Origin: Diphasiastrum complanatum
Lineage: Eukaryota; Streptophyta; Lycopodiopsida; Lycopodiales; Lycopodiaceae
Direction of reading: 5' to 3'
Assembly: GCA_029204225.1 (NCBI GenBank)
Contig: CM055104.1
Location: forward strand, 45,825,835-45,885,834
DNA length: 60,000 bases
Part shown: in pieces, positions 22,068 through 33,450 of the stretch
Numbering within the stretch: the stretch's first letter is position 1
Layout of the letters: every line of letters starts with the position of its first letter
Position numbers and translations under genes: made by a program
The notes under the pieces: model-generated
The model's database searches: none
The model's input: only the letters and a program-made list of their open reading frames with translations
Told to the model about the DNA's origin: nothing

Positions 22068-23745
22068 TTACGTAGATTTCAAATCTGTGCATTTTGATTG
22101 GGCCTGGTGACGGTCGAAACTAAAGAAAAAAAAAAAAGTATCTTTACAAAGGGTCTTTTTGATATTGAGATAATGCTTGGCCTGCACATAAAAATTAGGT
22201 TCTTCCGCAATGTCTCCATGAGATGTAAAAGCAAAATCTGAAAAATCAGCATAGTCCACTGATTTTGTAGAGGCACGTGTCTTTCCGTGATAAAATGAAC
22301 TTACTTTGTTGTCTCGCAAAGTCGACAACAGCCACCGTGGGACTGTTTTAGGCTGTCCAACAGCCATGTCTCTTCTTGCAATTTGTTGTCCAAGACAATG
22401 GGCGGTTCTTGATGAACATTAGGCTCTAAACTTGATGAGGTGTTGGGCAGTTCGAAACTGGTTGAGTACCGCCCCTTATTTCCAGAAATAGAGAATGGTA
22501 CCAAATCTGAAAAAATCTCAACATTCAAACTATGTGAGTTGTCCCCCTTCAAGATATCAGATGGGGCCATATCTAATGAATTCTTTTCATCAAAATGCAC
22601 ATCACGACTAACAACAATCTTGTTAGTGCTCAAATTGAACAACCTATAGCCTTTGCATTCAATACTATAGCCAACAAAAATGCATTTAACTCCTTTATCC
22701 TCAAGCTTTGTACGAAGTTTATCCGGAACAAAAGCATAAGCTGTACAACCAAAAATGTGAAAGTGATAGATTGAAGGCTTCTTCCCATACAAAACTTCAT
22801 AAGGAGTTAATACTTTCAATGCTTTAGTAGGACAACAATTGCTTATGTATGTTGCCGTTATAACCGCTTCAGCCCAAAACTTGTGAGGCCAGTCCCTTTG
22901 CTTTGAGCATGCAACGGGCCATCTCCATAAGTGTGCGATTCTTTCGCTCGACAACACCATTTTGTTGAGGCGTATAGGGAGTTGTCATTTGATGTAGAAT
23001 TCCCTTCTCTCAAAGAAATGCATCAAACATACTCTTGATGTATTCCCCTCCTCGATCGGTGCGTAGGATCTTCAAAGAATGCCCAAACTGATTTTTCACC
23101 ATTGCTAGAAAATCTTTGAAATGTTGAAAAACTTTCGATTTAGCCTTCATAGGATAGATCCATGTAAAATGGAAAAAATCATCAATAAAAGTCACAATAT
23201 AGATGAACTTTCCAATGGATTTGGTCCTCATTGGACAACAAACATCACTATGAACCAAATCAAATTTATCAAGAACCCTTATAGTTCAAGGTTTCCTTTG
23301 AAGCTTTCCAAGTATGCACCCCTCATACATGCCCTTCCGATTGCTCAATAGTAGGAATAAGCTTCTTCAAACTTGCAAAGTTGAGATGTCCAAACCTTGC
23401 GTGCCACAGTTCAGCCAACTCCAATGATTGTGATGTAGAAGCAACAAGACATATAGAGGGAATTCATCGCTCATAGGTACTTATAATGAATAAGCCAGCA
23501 TGCATTATTCCCGAAACAATAATCAAGAGAGATCTTTTAGGATCCTTGACAAGACACTTATCTTCTTTGAACTCAACAACTAGTCCTTGCTTCAACATAG
23601 TTGAAACCAAAAGAAGACTCTTCTTGATTTCCGGAACATAAAGCACATTCTTGATGTACTTTTCTTCACCATTAGGCAAATGCTTCTTTGCAAAAAGTCA
23701 TATGACGAGTAGCACCACTATCAATCACCCATTCAATGGGCTGAA
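22068..23745 (-). pseudogene. Ty1/copia protease-integrase, truncated before RT
   Basis: Minus-strand order: protease WVIDSGATRHMT (intact DSGA) near 23740-23705, then LLLVSTMLKQGLVVEFKEDK, then the integrase core. The core has HSDVCCPM at about 23250, LRTDRGGEYIKSMF at about 23060 and, after a shift, KFWAEAVITATYISNC. The C-terminal block HIFGCTAYAFVPDKLRTKLE lies at about 22760-22700. The first two catalytic Asp are kept. The frame breaks in several places and the element stops at about 22068 at the linker before RT; RT, RNase H and the 3' LTR are absent. Confidence 0.88.
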
Positions 23746-23879
23746 AATCAGCAACTTGCAAAACAAAACCTCATAGATGTAGAAGTACTAGTAGAAGCAA
23801 TATTAGACACAAAAGCATAGTCTTCGTTGAAGAGATCATCACTAGCTTCAAGCTCTTGCTCCAAAGTAGCAAGTGAGCA

Positions 23880-24821
23880 CTAGTATCAATTCCTTTACTC
23901 TCCTCTTTCGCAAGCTTCTTCTTACAATCCTTGATGAAGTGCCCATATTTCTTGCAATAATGACACTTCCCTTTCTTCTTTTGAGTGATGACATTTTGAC
24001 CTCCAATGGGCTTTGGCTCATCCTTGAAAGGAGGCTTCCCCTTTCATTTTGACTTCTTTGCCCTTGCCTTTGCCCTTGTCTTTCGTGAAGAAAGCTTCAT
24101 CTTGTTGAGTGTCACTTGCAAAATTTTGCCTCGTTTGCTCCTCTTGAAGAAACAGCCCAATAGGTTCATCAAAGCAGAGTTGATGTCCCCTCAGAGAAAT
24201 ACTCAAAGCTGAAACAAATGGAAGATAAGAGGAAGGTAATGAGTTGAGAGTAATGGAAACAAATTGAGCATTCTCAATTATCTCATCAATATTAAAAAGC
24301 TCCTCACAAAGATCCTTCAAGTTGATCTTCGTTAAGTGGTTGGTCACTTGATCCCCTTCTTGCATCTTCAACAAAGAAAGTTGATTTCTAAGATACACCA
24401 CTCTGGCTAGATTTTTGACTCTATACATAGTATAAAGTGTATCCCATGCACTTTTAGATGTCTTACAAGACCTATGAGGTAAAATAGATCTTTTCACAAC
24501 AAGAGCAACCATAGAATGTGCTTGTGCATCCCTTCTATCCCACTTCTTTTGTTCTTCCGAAGATGTAGAAGATGATGTTGATGATGATGATCCACGAGGT
24601 GTAGAAGGTGCCAAAGAAGGAGGCCTTTCCTCATCACCATTGACCAAATCCCACAGCCCTTTCGCTATGAGAAGATTCTTCATCATGTAACTCCACAAGG
24701 AGTAGTTTGTGCCATCCAACCGATCTTCACTAAACAAAGAAGCGATAGCTTCTGATTCTTTAGCCATTACCTCCAACAGAATTTCAGCTTGTAGTAGATA
24801 GGAAAGAGAGCCTTTCCACAA
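23880..24821 (-). pseudogene. Ty1/copia gag
   Basis: A 267-codon frame. From the likely Met at about 24767 it reads MAKESEAIASLFSEDRLDGT, then YSLWSYMMKNLLIAKGLWDL, a Ser-rich spacer, and WDTLYTMYRVKNLARVVYLR. The block SLLKMQEGDQVTNHLTKI follows, then a Lys/Gly-rich basic end. After a frame change near 24018 a CHYCKKYGHFIKDC zinc knuckle lies at about 23960-23920. This is the standard copia gag layout (UBN2-type domain plus CCHC knuckle, for RNA packaging). The gag core is long and nearly intact, which suggests a younger copy than its neighbours. Confidence 0.9.
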
Positions 24822-25767
24822 CCAAATCTACTCAAAAATTTGCAGCAAACAATAAGCTGAAAATAGGAGCACCAGATGTCGTCCAATCTACAACCAAAGT
24901 GCCCAAAAGATAATGGATAGATGGTTGTTTTTCTGCACAAAAAAAAACAGCTTCTTGAAAATTAGGTTAGCTTCGATTGAAGCCTACACCGAAACCCAAT
25001 TAGGTTGTAGGGTCTTTCACAAAAAAATGCCTTAGAACAAAATCACAAAAAGCAACTCATAGAAATAAAAAAAAAATAGCAATTGCATTATTTATTCAAA
25101 GGCTGGTGTACAAGAGATTGCTTAATGATGCAACCTTCATCTAGAGCTTGGCAAGGTCTTGTGTGGAACATGAACCATAAGACCTCATGCTCATATGCTA
25201 CATCCCTTGTACTCAAGCTAAGAGTGTTAGATAAAGAGATAGGGACCATGGGACTAGTGGTTAGTGTAGGCAGTGCCCCACAATGGGCCATTAGGGACAT
25301 ATCTAGGAACTATCTAAAAGCTAATATAAAAGCAAGACACAATAGATTTAGAGGGTACTGGATATATATCTAGAATTATCCAACCCCACCTACACCTAAC
25401 TTGGACGTGATAGGATTCTTGTTGTCCAATATAGTATAATAATCATGAAAATGTTGTGTAAGGACGAAATCACTTCATCCAAAATCACATATTTGCTTTG
25501 AAATCGTTGTCTTCTAATGGTATGGGCCTTTCAATATGGATGCAAGTGTAGATGTGTATAAAAGCAAAATGTACATTTTTTCCACTTTTATTGTACTCAT
25601 AAGTTGTTTCCAACAAGATTTCAGAAGCTTCTACACTTGCTATTGGAACAGTTTTGATCCAGGAGCATAGATGGTTTCAAAAACCTAGGAAAGTTTTGAA
25701 CAAAGAAGACTTACTGGGCATTGGAATTTTTTAAGCAAGAATGAATGAAACAAAATTGTTGACTAGG
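24822..25767 (-). repeat. Probable leader and LTR-like region of the 22-25 kb copia element
   Basis: The stretch directly upstream of gag on the minus strand has no coding sequence. At 25110-25060 the minus strand carries CAGCCTTTGAATAAATAATGCAATTG, shaped like an LTR R/U5 region with a polyadenylation signal. A similar core recurs at 25983-26047 and 45730-45800. I could not place TG..CA ends or a primer-binding site. Confidence 0.4.
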
Positions 25768-26047
25768 TACCTAAATTACTCTCAAAGAGTGATGTGCATT
25801 CCTAACAAATTTTGAAGGATAGATCATTTGAAGACGATGCTATTCTTGAGAAAAAAGAAGAAGAAGATCATGATGATGCTATTCCAAGTTTTGCTATTAC
25901 TGCTTTTTACTCCTGAGAAGCCTAGTTGGAGATCCTTTGTGGGCACCGTTTACAATAGGAGAAAATGAGGGCTGCATCGATAATTTGGCAATCTTTGTAC
26001 GCCATTCTTTGAATAAACAATGCAGCTGTTTGTTTTTTCTTATTTCT
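25768..26047. repeat. Mosaic repeat shared with 44.97-45.98 kb
   Basis: 25768-25812 (ACCTAAATTACTCTCAAAGA ... TTTTGAAGGA) matches 44967-45012 in the same direction. 25833-26047 (GACGATGCTATTCTTGAGA ... CAATGCAGCTGTTTGTTTT) matches 45980-45738 in the opposite direction, with only scattered differences. Confidence 0.85.
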
Positions 26048-26660
26048 ATAAACCACTGTTCACTGATAGCAGTTCAATGATGTGAAAGTTTCATCTGTGT
26101 ATACTTGTCTAACAATGTCTAGCTCTACAAGCAATTCTGTTGTGAAGCACAGCTTCCGATTTGCACCGAAGCCTACTATAGTTAGGTACTTGCCCCCCCT
26201 GGCTTCTAACCTAGACCTTCTGAGCACCAAATGATTGTTTGAAAGGTCTTAGACTTGCCAAAAAATATTTGCAAACAACGGATGTTCCAAGCGCGTTTGA
26301 AACAACTTTCAACCGTGTTTGGTTGCACCTATGTTTTCTATCAAACTACGAAGCAACTACTGGTCCTCTTTCAATCCAAGTGGGTCCACTTTCCAAGATT
26401 TCTAAAAAATAAGTTGTAAATATTTTCTCAAGGTATTGGAATGAAAGGCACTGTTGATATTTCAAAATATATACACATGACAATTCAATATGTCCCTCAT
26501 TGATAATGGGACTGATGCAGATGTAGACAAGACCAAAAAATTCACTATCCAAAGAATTTTGGACCCTTTTATCTTGACTTATACCATATAGAGTAAGGAC
26601 AAAAACCCCCTTGTTGAGTCTAACAGGACACTCTTGTGATATGTGAATCACTTCACCAGA
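26048..26660. other. No gene seen; 3' flank of the PPR gene
   Basis: No coding sequence recognised. The part next to 26660 is the expected 3' untranslated region of the minus-strand PPR gene. Confidence 0.4.
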
Positions 26661-29051
26661 TTAGATCATTTCAACCCAGGTGTACCTGGGCTGTTTGGAT
26701 GCATGTCTCTTCGTCCACAAGTTTTGAACCTTGGATTTACTGGACCATTTGCCAGCAGCAGCGTAGATGTTAGATAGCAGTACATATCCAGAGCTATGTT
26801 CAGGGTCTAAAGAAAAAAGTTCCTTCGCAGCAGACTCTCCCATCTGTACATTCCCATGAATTTTGCAAGCCCCTAGCAAGGCCTGCCAAATAGAAACATC
26901 AGGCAGGCATGGCATGTTCTTAATCATGTCGTGAGCTTCATGCAAATGACCAGCACGACCAAGAAGGTCAACCATGGAGCTGTGGTGCTCTACTTCTGCT
27001 GAGAGGCCATAAACTGGACTCATAGTTTCAAAGTAGTAAACCCCTTCATCAGCCAGGCCTGCATGACTGCATGCGGAGAGGAGAGAAGCAAAACTCGCTG
27101 TGTCCATGTCTGTACCTTCTTGTAACATCCATTCCAAAAGCTGAATGGCTTTTTTGCCAAGTCCATGCATAGCATACCCACTAAGCACTGCATTCCAGCA
27201 GACTACATCACGAAACGGAATGTTTGAAAAAACTCTGCAAGCATCCTCTATGCTCCCACATTTGGCATACATATCGATGAGGCAACTTGCAACAAAGACA
27301 TCCGACTCAAATCCACTTTCTATAACTTGAGCATGAATAAGTTTGCCATCATTGAGTGCTACAATGCTAGAGCATGCCATGAGAACGCCTATGAAGGTGA
27401 CACTGTCGGGAACCACATCTTCCTGCAGCATTCGTTTAAACATAACAATGGCGTTCTCCTCCTGCCCATATTCTACATATCCCAAAATCATGGCACTCCA
27501 TGCACCCACTTTGCGCAATTGCATATTGTTGAACACTTCACAAGCTTCCTCCATGCTCCCACATTTGGCATACATGTCTACTAGGCAACTCCCAAGAAAG
27601 GCATCAGAGTCATATCCACTTTGAAAGATTTGTGCATGCACAAGCCTTCCCTCTTCCAGTGCCCCAACACTAGCACATGCATTCAGTGCAGCCACAAAAG
27701 TGATAGGGTCTGGCTCCACTGCTTTACATTGCATTTCTCGAAACAAATCCAATGCCTCCTCTGCCTGCCCACTTTTGACATACCCCAAAATCATCGCACT
27801 CCAGCACACTATATCATTTGCCAATATGCCATCAAACACTCGGTGTGCATCCTCCATGCTCCCACACTTGGAATACATGTCAATGAGGGAATTTCCAACA
27901 AAATTATCTGACTTCCATTTGCTTTTCCCTATTTGTTCATGGATAAATTTTCCATGTTCCAAGGCCTGGGTGCTGCTACATGCTTTCAGAACTCCCAAAA
28001 AGGTGATATTGTCTGGTTCCACCCTTTCACACTGCATCTGGAAAAATAAATCAATTGCCTTTCCACCTAGCTGGCAATTGGCATATCCCATAATCATGGT
28101 GTTCCAAGAGAACAATTTTCGTTTTGACATGTTATTAAACAATTCACGTGCATCCTCTATGCTCTCACATTTGGCATACATGTCAAGAAGGCAGTTCTCA
28201 ATAGAAGTATCTGTCTCCCATCCACTTTGAATGACCTGTGCATGCACATGCCTTCCTTCCTCAAGTGAGAGTAGATTGGTACAAGCCTCAATCAACCCCA
28301 AAAAGGTGACATTGTTTGGCTCCAGGCCTTCCCGTTGCATCTCATGGAATAGCTCCAAAGCCTTCCCTCCTTGCCCACATTTCACATATCCCACAATCAT
28401 TGCACTCCAGGAGACAACGTCTCGTGTTGGCATGTCATTGAAGACTTTACAAGCATCTTCTACACTCTCAGATTTGGCATACATATCCACCAAGCAACTT
28501 CCAACATGGGGATCTGATTCTTGCCCATTTTCAATAACCTGTGAATGCAGAAACCGTCCTTCCTCCAGTGCGCCAAGGGAAGTGCATGCAGTAAGGGCAC
28601 CCACAAAAGTGAAGCTGTTTGGTTTTATCAACTCCTGCTGCATCTGCGTGTAAATTTCCAACGCTCTGCTGCCTTGCCCACTCTTGGCATACGCCACTAT
28701 CATGGCACTCCAAGAAATAACATCTCGTTGTGGCATGTTTTCGAATACGTTGTAAGCATCCTCAATGCTACCGCACTTAGAGTACATGTCTAGGAGACAA
28801 CTGCCCACAAAGACATCTGAGCCATAACTGCTCTTTATAACCTGGCAATGGATATGCTTGCCCACTTCAAGCGCCATAGAACCAGCACATGCCTTCAAGA
28901 CCTGGATGAAAGAATGTTTATCAGGTGGGACACCTTGTGTTTGCATAAGTTCAAACAGAGCCACTGCCTCAGTAAACTGACCTCCTTCTACATATTTTGC
29001 CATCTTTGCATTCCAAGAAAATGCACTTTGTTGTACTGCAATTGGCGCCAT
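26661..29051 (-). CDS. P-L-S class pentatricopeptide repeat (PPR) protein, E-type C-terminus
   Basis: An uninterrupted frame of about 796 codons from ATG 29051. It is built of about seven blocks of roughly 101 residues (P, L and S motifs). Each block is marked by a CLVDMYAKCGSIEDA-like stretch, an RDVVSWSAMI stretch and an ALELF.EM stretch. After the last block, VDLLGRAGHLHEAHDMI and WQALLGACKIHGNVQMG begin the E motif; the protein ends ...RYTWVEMI with no DYW deaminase domain. PLS PPR proteins bind organelle RNA one base per motif and usually guide C-to-U editing; E-type members need a deaminase from a partner. The frame stays open upstream of the ATG to an AG at 29178-29179, so a 5' exon carrying the organelle transit peptide is likely. 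This is the best-preserved gene in the window. Confidence 0.95.
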   Translation of the reverse strand: MAPIAVQQSAFSWNAKMAKYVEGGQFTEAVALFELMQTQGVPPDKHSFIQVLKACAGSMALEVGKHIHCQVIKSSYGSDVFVGSCLLDMYSKCGSIEDAYNVFENMPQRDVISWSAMIVAYAKSGQGSRALEIYTQMQQELIKPNSFTFVGALTACTSLGALEEGRFLHSQVIENGQESDPHVGSCLVDMYAKSESVEDACKVFNDMPTRDVVSWSAMIVGYVKCGQGGKALELFHEMQREGLEPNNVTFLGLIEACTNLLSLEEGRHVHAQVIQSGWETDTSIENCLLDMYAKCESIEDARELFNNMSKRKLFSWNTMIMGYANCQLGGKAIDLFFQMQCERVEPDNITFLGVLKACSSTQALEHGKFIHEQIGKSKWKSDNFVGNSLIDMYSKCGSMEDAHRVFDGILANDIVCWSAMILGYVKSGQAEEALDLFREMQCKAVEPDPITFVAALNACASVGALEEGRLVHAQIFQSGYDSDAFLGSCLVDMYAKCGSMEEACEVFNNMQLRKVGAWSAMILGYVEYGQEENAIVMFKRMLQEDVVPDSVTFIGVLMACSSIVALNDGKLIHAQVIESGFESDVFVASCLIDMYAKCGSIEDACRVFSNIPFRDVVCWNAVLSGYAMHGLGKKAIQLLEWMLQEGTDMDTASFASLLSACSHAGLADEGVYYFETMSPVYGLSAEVEHHSSMVDLLGRAGHLHEAHDMIKNMPCLPDVSIWQALLGACKIHGNVQMGESAAKELFSLDPEHSSGYVLLSNIYAAAGKWSSKSKVQNLWTKRHASKQPRYTWVEMI

Positions 29052-30198
29052 AGCAGCCAACTCAGAGCGTACCCATCGAGGTGTTGACCTTGCATCAATC
29101 CATAAAGCATCTTGTGTCTTCTTGTGCTTAAAATCTGGAAACCTTGCATTTGTCTTTGCAAGTGAAGTCGTATCCAGCTAATCAGGAACAGTTCGGTCTA
29201 CAAGGCACCACATGCACTAACAAAGATGAGAAGCATGTATGGATTGACTGAGTAGTAAAAAAGTCACCTTGTCAAATCTGTGATCCCACCACTGGGATGG
29301 ATCGGAAAAAAACCGCCTCCATAGTTGCTCTGAGTTCCATTCCTGGCCTGATCAAACCTAGACAAAACATAAGAACATTGTCTAGATATATACACTTCTT
29401 CAAGCACTGGGTTACTGTCTACAGATATACACTTCTTCAACCATTGAGTACTAGGTTTCGGCAAATATGAAAAACCCTGCTTTGCTAACGTACCAAAAAG
29501 CATAAAACCAATAGTAAACCCTAAAACAGGATCAACTTCTTTTCATTTTCCAAAGCTAGAACACATACAAGAACTAAATCAAGAATCACAAAAGGGGATT
29601 CAATACATATGTGCAGCATCCTGCTTTGCTTACATAGTATATAAAGAAAATATATAACCCTAGTAAACCCTAAAACAAGAGCGACTTCTTTTCATACAAT
29701 GGTAAGTTGTAACGTACATCAAAAGAGAAACCAAATTTGTTGCTCCAGCTATTTGGTTTTACAAATTCATGCCATTGTCTGTCATTACGGCACAAAAGTA
29801 CTCGCTATGGCATGCTAGATTCATATAATATATGAAAAAGATAGTAAAATCAAACCTACGTTCAAAAGGTTGCGATAACCTAGCATCCTGCAAGCGCCAC
29901 CTGAAGCAACTACCAAACTTTCCAGCTCCATCATCACCAGCTCCGAGAATCAGCTGTCTGTTCCATAAACCCGTGCAACTGAAGCTCCATTTTGGCCTAC
30001 GCAGTACTGCAGGCATAAGCAGAGGCATTTTTGCCCTCTTTTGACAGGAACAAAGCCTTTGGTAATATTCGGGTAAAGCAAATACCAGAGGCAGCCATTG
30101 AAACTCTGAAACTGCTCCTTCCATTCCCTTCACATCCACTCAAATCAACATACAGCACAATTTTTCAAAGAACAACTTCGGCAACTCAACACTAGCAT
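29052..30198 (-). other. 5' flank of the PPR gene; probable leader exons and introns
   Basis: On the minus strand the PPR frame is open back to CCTGATTAG|CTGGATACG (29178), a plausible 3' splice site. Upstream, CAAG|GTGACTT at about 29270 is a plausible donor, giving a 92-bp intron. An open stretch at 30139-29759 contains MPLLMPAVLRRPKWSF, which is Arg/Ser-rich and acid-free and could be a transit peptide, but I could not join it in frame. 29470-29550 and 29610-29700 are imperfect copies of one another. Treat as a gene-model hint, not a call. Confidence 0.35.
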
Positions 30199-30670
30199 AC
30201 TCGAGCTCTAGAGCCAGCTGAAAGGGTTAGTATAACCAAATCTAAGAGTAGACATCATCACACTTGAGCTCTAGAGCTAGCTCAGCTTCTACAACTTATC
30301 CATACATCAAAGGGTTAGTGTATCCAAATCTAAGAACAGCCGGTCACCAACAACTTATCCATATGTCAAATGATTAGTCTAAACAAATCTAAGAACACAC
30401 ATCACCATACTTGAGCTCGAGAGCTAGCTCAAAGGGTTAGTCTCACCAAATCTAAGAATAGAAATCACCACACTTGAGCCCCATAGCTAGCTCAAAAGAT
30501 CAATCTACCCAACTGTAAGAATAGACAGACCGAGGTCTAGAGCTAGCTCGAAGGATTAGTCCAACCAACGCTAAGAATAGACATCACCCTACTTGAGTTC
30601 CAAAGCTTGTTCAAACTCCTACAACTGATCCATACATCAAAGGGTTAGTCTAAACCAATCTAAGATAGAG
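30199..30670 (+). repeat. Minisatellite, ~63-bp unit with ~85-bp variants
   Basis: The unit GAGCTCTAGAGCTAGCTCAA, GGGTTAGTCTAACCAAATCT, AAGAATAGACATCACCACACTT recurs about seven times. Some copies carry an extra CTACAACTTATCCATACATC. It replaces the far part of the neighbouring LTR. Confidence 0.85.
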
Positions 30671-31081
30671 AGTAGAAACTCGAGATTGCCAATGAGCTCC
30701 AAAAATAATCTATCTTCTCACTATGGGAGCTTGAAATACATAGCAAAACTCACTTCCTTTGCTAAGTTAGGTGAATTTCCAACATGTAATAAAGAAGTTA
30801 ACTCATAACTTTTGCCCTAAGATGAAACCCTAGTATATTTCCTAGAGTCGTGCTTGGTAGGTGTATGGTTGGGCAAAATCTCATCATAAATCAAGGTCTA
30901 GATCCTATAAAGTAGGAATCTCTACCAAATGGACACAACCACTCTTCTTGACTCGAGCTCACCTACATTAGGTGTAGATTGCCATGTGGTACTTTGGCCA
31001 TACAATTGTAGAAACAAAATTATAGACAAAATGTACAATATTCTACATGGCTAGATTTGCCAATGTTGGCAATTTCTCACA
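30671..31081 (-). repeat. 3' LTR (partial) of a minus-strand copia element
   Basis: Similar to 6520-6935 and 59835-60000 (shared TCTTCTCACTATGGGAGCTT, ATGAAACCCTAG). On the minus strand it starts TGTGAGAAATTGCC right after the purine-rich tract ATTTGAGGAGGAG (31094-31082). Its distal part is missing beyond 30671, where the minisatellite begins. Confidence 0.82.
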
Positions 31082-31144
31082 CTCCTCCTCAAATCTAGCC
31101 TTAGAAACAATGATACTTCTATCAATCACTCCAATTGAAGATCT

Positions 31145-33450
31145 AAGCTTGACAAATGAATCTTTAGGAAAAGATTTAGTAAACAAATTAGCCAAGCAAC
31201 TTGATATGGCACATGTTGGAGCTTAATCTCTTTGGCTTGCACTTTCTCCCTCACGAAATGATGAGCAATCTCGATGTGCTTGCTCCTTGCATGGAATGTA
31301 GGACAAGTGATTGGGCTGATTGGCTGTCACAATAGATGGTTGGGATCTCCTCCTCCATGACATGAAGCTCCACCAATAGCCTTTTGAGCCACAAGACCTC
31401 CTTGCATGTTGATGTCAAGGCCTTGTACTCGGATTCTGTGGAAGATAGAGAGATGGTATCTTGCTTTTTGGAAAGCCATGATACTACTTGTTGATTTCCT
31501 ATCCACTTTGTCACTGCAAAATCCGAGTCACTATAGGCTCTTAAGCCAAGATTAGTCCCTCTATACAATATGCCAAAATTTTTAGTAGATGAAATGTATC
31601 TAAGAACTCTTTTGGCCATCTTCCAATGTGAAACTAGAGGACTTTGCATGAATTGGCTTAACTTTCCAATACTATAACTAAGATCAGGTCTAGTTATAAT
31701 TAACTAAATTAAGGAGCCTATAAGTCTTCTATATAAAGTGATGCCCTCAAAGGATGCTTCATCACCATCAATAGATGCTTTAACATGTTGCTCCATTGGT
31801 GTCTCAATGCCTTTACAATTCTTCATTCCAAACTATCTAGGATGGATGTAGCATACTTAGATTGACAAATGAAGCTAAAATCACATCCTCTTGTGACTTC
31901 TATTCCTAGGATGAAGCTTAATAGGCCGAGATCAACCATCTTAAACTCTTTTGCCAAAGCAATTTTTACATCTCTAATTCCATCTAGATCATTACCACTC
32001 AAAATAGTGTGATCTACATATAGTACAAGAATAATGATCTTATCATCATGAAATTTTATGTACAATGATGGATCATAAGCACTCATCACAAAATTGATGT
32101 AAATGAGAAAAGGGTTTAGCCTATAGTACCATGCTCTAGGTGCTTGCTTACAATGATGGATCAGAATCACTCATCACAAAATTGATGGAAATGAGAAAAG
32201 AGTTTAGCCTAGAGTACCATGCTCTAGGTGCTTGCTTGAGCCCATGAAGGCTCTTCTTCAAGAAATACACCTTTCCTTCATGCTGCCTTAATGAAGCCCT
32301 TGGGTTGCCTCATGTAGATCTCCTCCTTTAAATAACCATTGAGGAAAGCACTTGTGAAATCAAGTTGGAATAGCTCCCAATTGAAGGTTGTAGCAAGACT
32401 AATGATCAATCTAATAGTAACAAGCTTAGCCACATGAGCAAAGGTCTCATCATAATCAATGTCTTTGGTTTGTAAAAACCCTTTTGCTACAAGCCTAGCT
32501 TTATGCCTATTTATGATCCATCTCGATTATACTTCAATCTATACACCCACTTGCAATCGAGTGGTTTCTTCCCTTGAGGAAGATTCACAAGATCCCAAGT
32601 ATGATTCTCAATGAGAGCATCATACTCTACTTGCATAGCATCCATCCAACTTTTAGACTTACAAGCATCTTCATAGCATGTTGGCTCATTTAACATTGAA
32701 GTAAGAAAAGTGTAAGATGTGAAAGATGATGAGCCTTCTCTTTGATCACCTTTGCCATCATAGGTGAGTCTCAATGGCTTGGCCCTTGCCCTTGTGGATC
32801 TTCTTGGATTTCTTGGAGTTCTTGCATCTTGAGGTGGATCCTCAAGTTCTTCATCACTTGGAAGCTCCTCCTCCATCCTAGCATGATCCTTGGCATCAAG
32901 ATGATTAGTAGCATTATCATCCAAATCACAAAGATGTTCTTCATAAAAAATAACATCCCTACTCACTATCACCTTGCTAGTGATGGGATTGAAGACTCTA
33001 TAAGCTTTGATATTCTCACCATATCCCACAAAGATGCCTTTGATGGAGGTTGCATCATCCTTGTGTCCAAGGATTGGTGTACATAGCAAATGGATCCAAA
33101 AGCCTTGAGATCCTTGAAATTGGGCTTCTCTCCAAATAGAGCTTCAAATGGTGTGATTCCTCCAATGGATTGGTTGGGAAATCTATTGCACAAATAATTA
33201 GCACAAGTTATTGCCTCACCCCAAAATGGTTTGGGTAGAGAAGCATCTAGCCTTAAGGCCTTAGCACACTCACAAAGAGATCTATTTCTCCTCTCACTTA
33301 CTCAATTTTGCTGAGGGGTACATGACAACTCCCTCTTTATGCCATTAGAACTACAAAATTCAATCAACTTATTGGAGATATATTCACATCCATTATCACT
33401 TCTTAATATCTTGATCTTGGTACTAAGTTGATTTTCTACCAAAGTTTTGA
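31145..33450 (-). pseudogene. Ty1/copia integrase-RT-RNase H
   Basis: Minus-strand order: integrase core (RSDNGCEYISN near 33400, RRNRSL near 33290), then NRFPNQSIGGITPFEALFGE, then the integrase C-terminus (IKGIFVGYGENIKAYRVFNP) and a linker. RT begins near 32650 (SWMDAMQVEYDALIENHTWD ... CKWVYRLKYNRDGS), then [14 protein letters not shown] and the catalytic box at about 32020, which reads YVDH instead of YVDD. RNase H has AYSDSDFA, SLSSTESEYKAL and IYCDSQSAQSL, that is D, E and D all present, at 31580-31300. An 88-bp tandem duplication interrupts RT at 32064-32239. Frame breaks separate the blocks. Confidence 0.9.

Noticed and set aside
27145-29087. Several plus-strand frames of 60-176 codons across the PPR gene
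   Set aside because: They mirror the repeated minus-strand PPR motifs and shift frame from repeat to repeat; they are shadows.
29759-30139. Minus-strand 126-codon frame as a separate gene
   Set aside because: It has no family match; it is better viewed as possible 5' exon or leader of the PPR gene, and even that joins in no clear phase.
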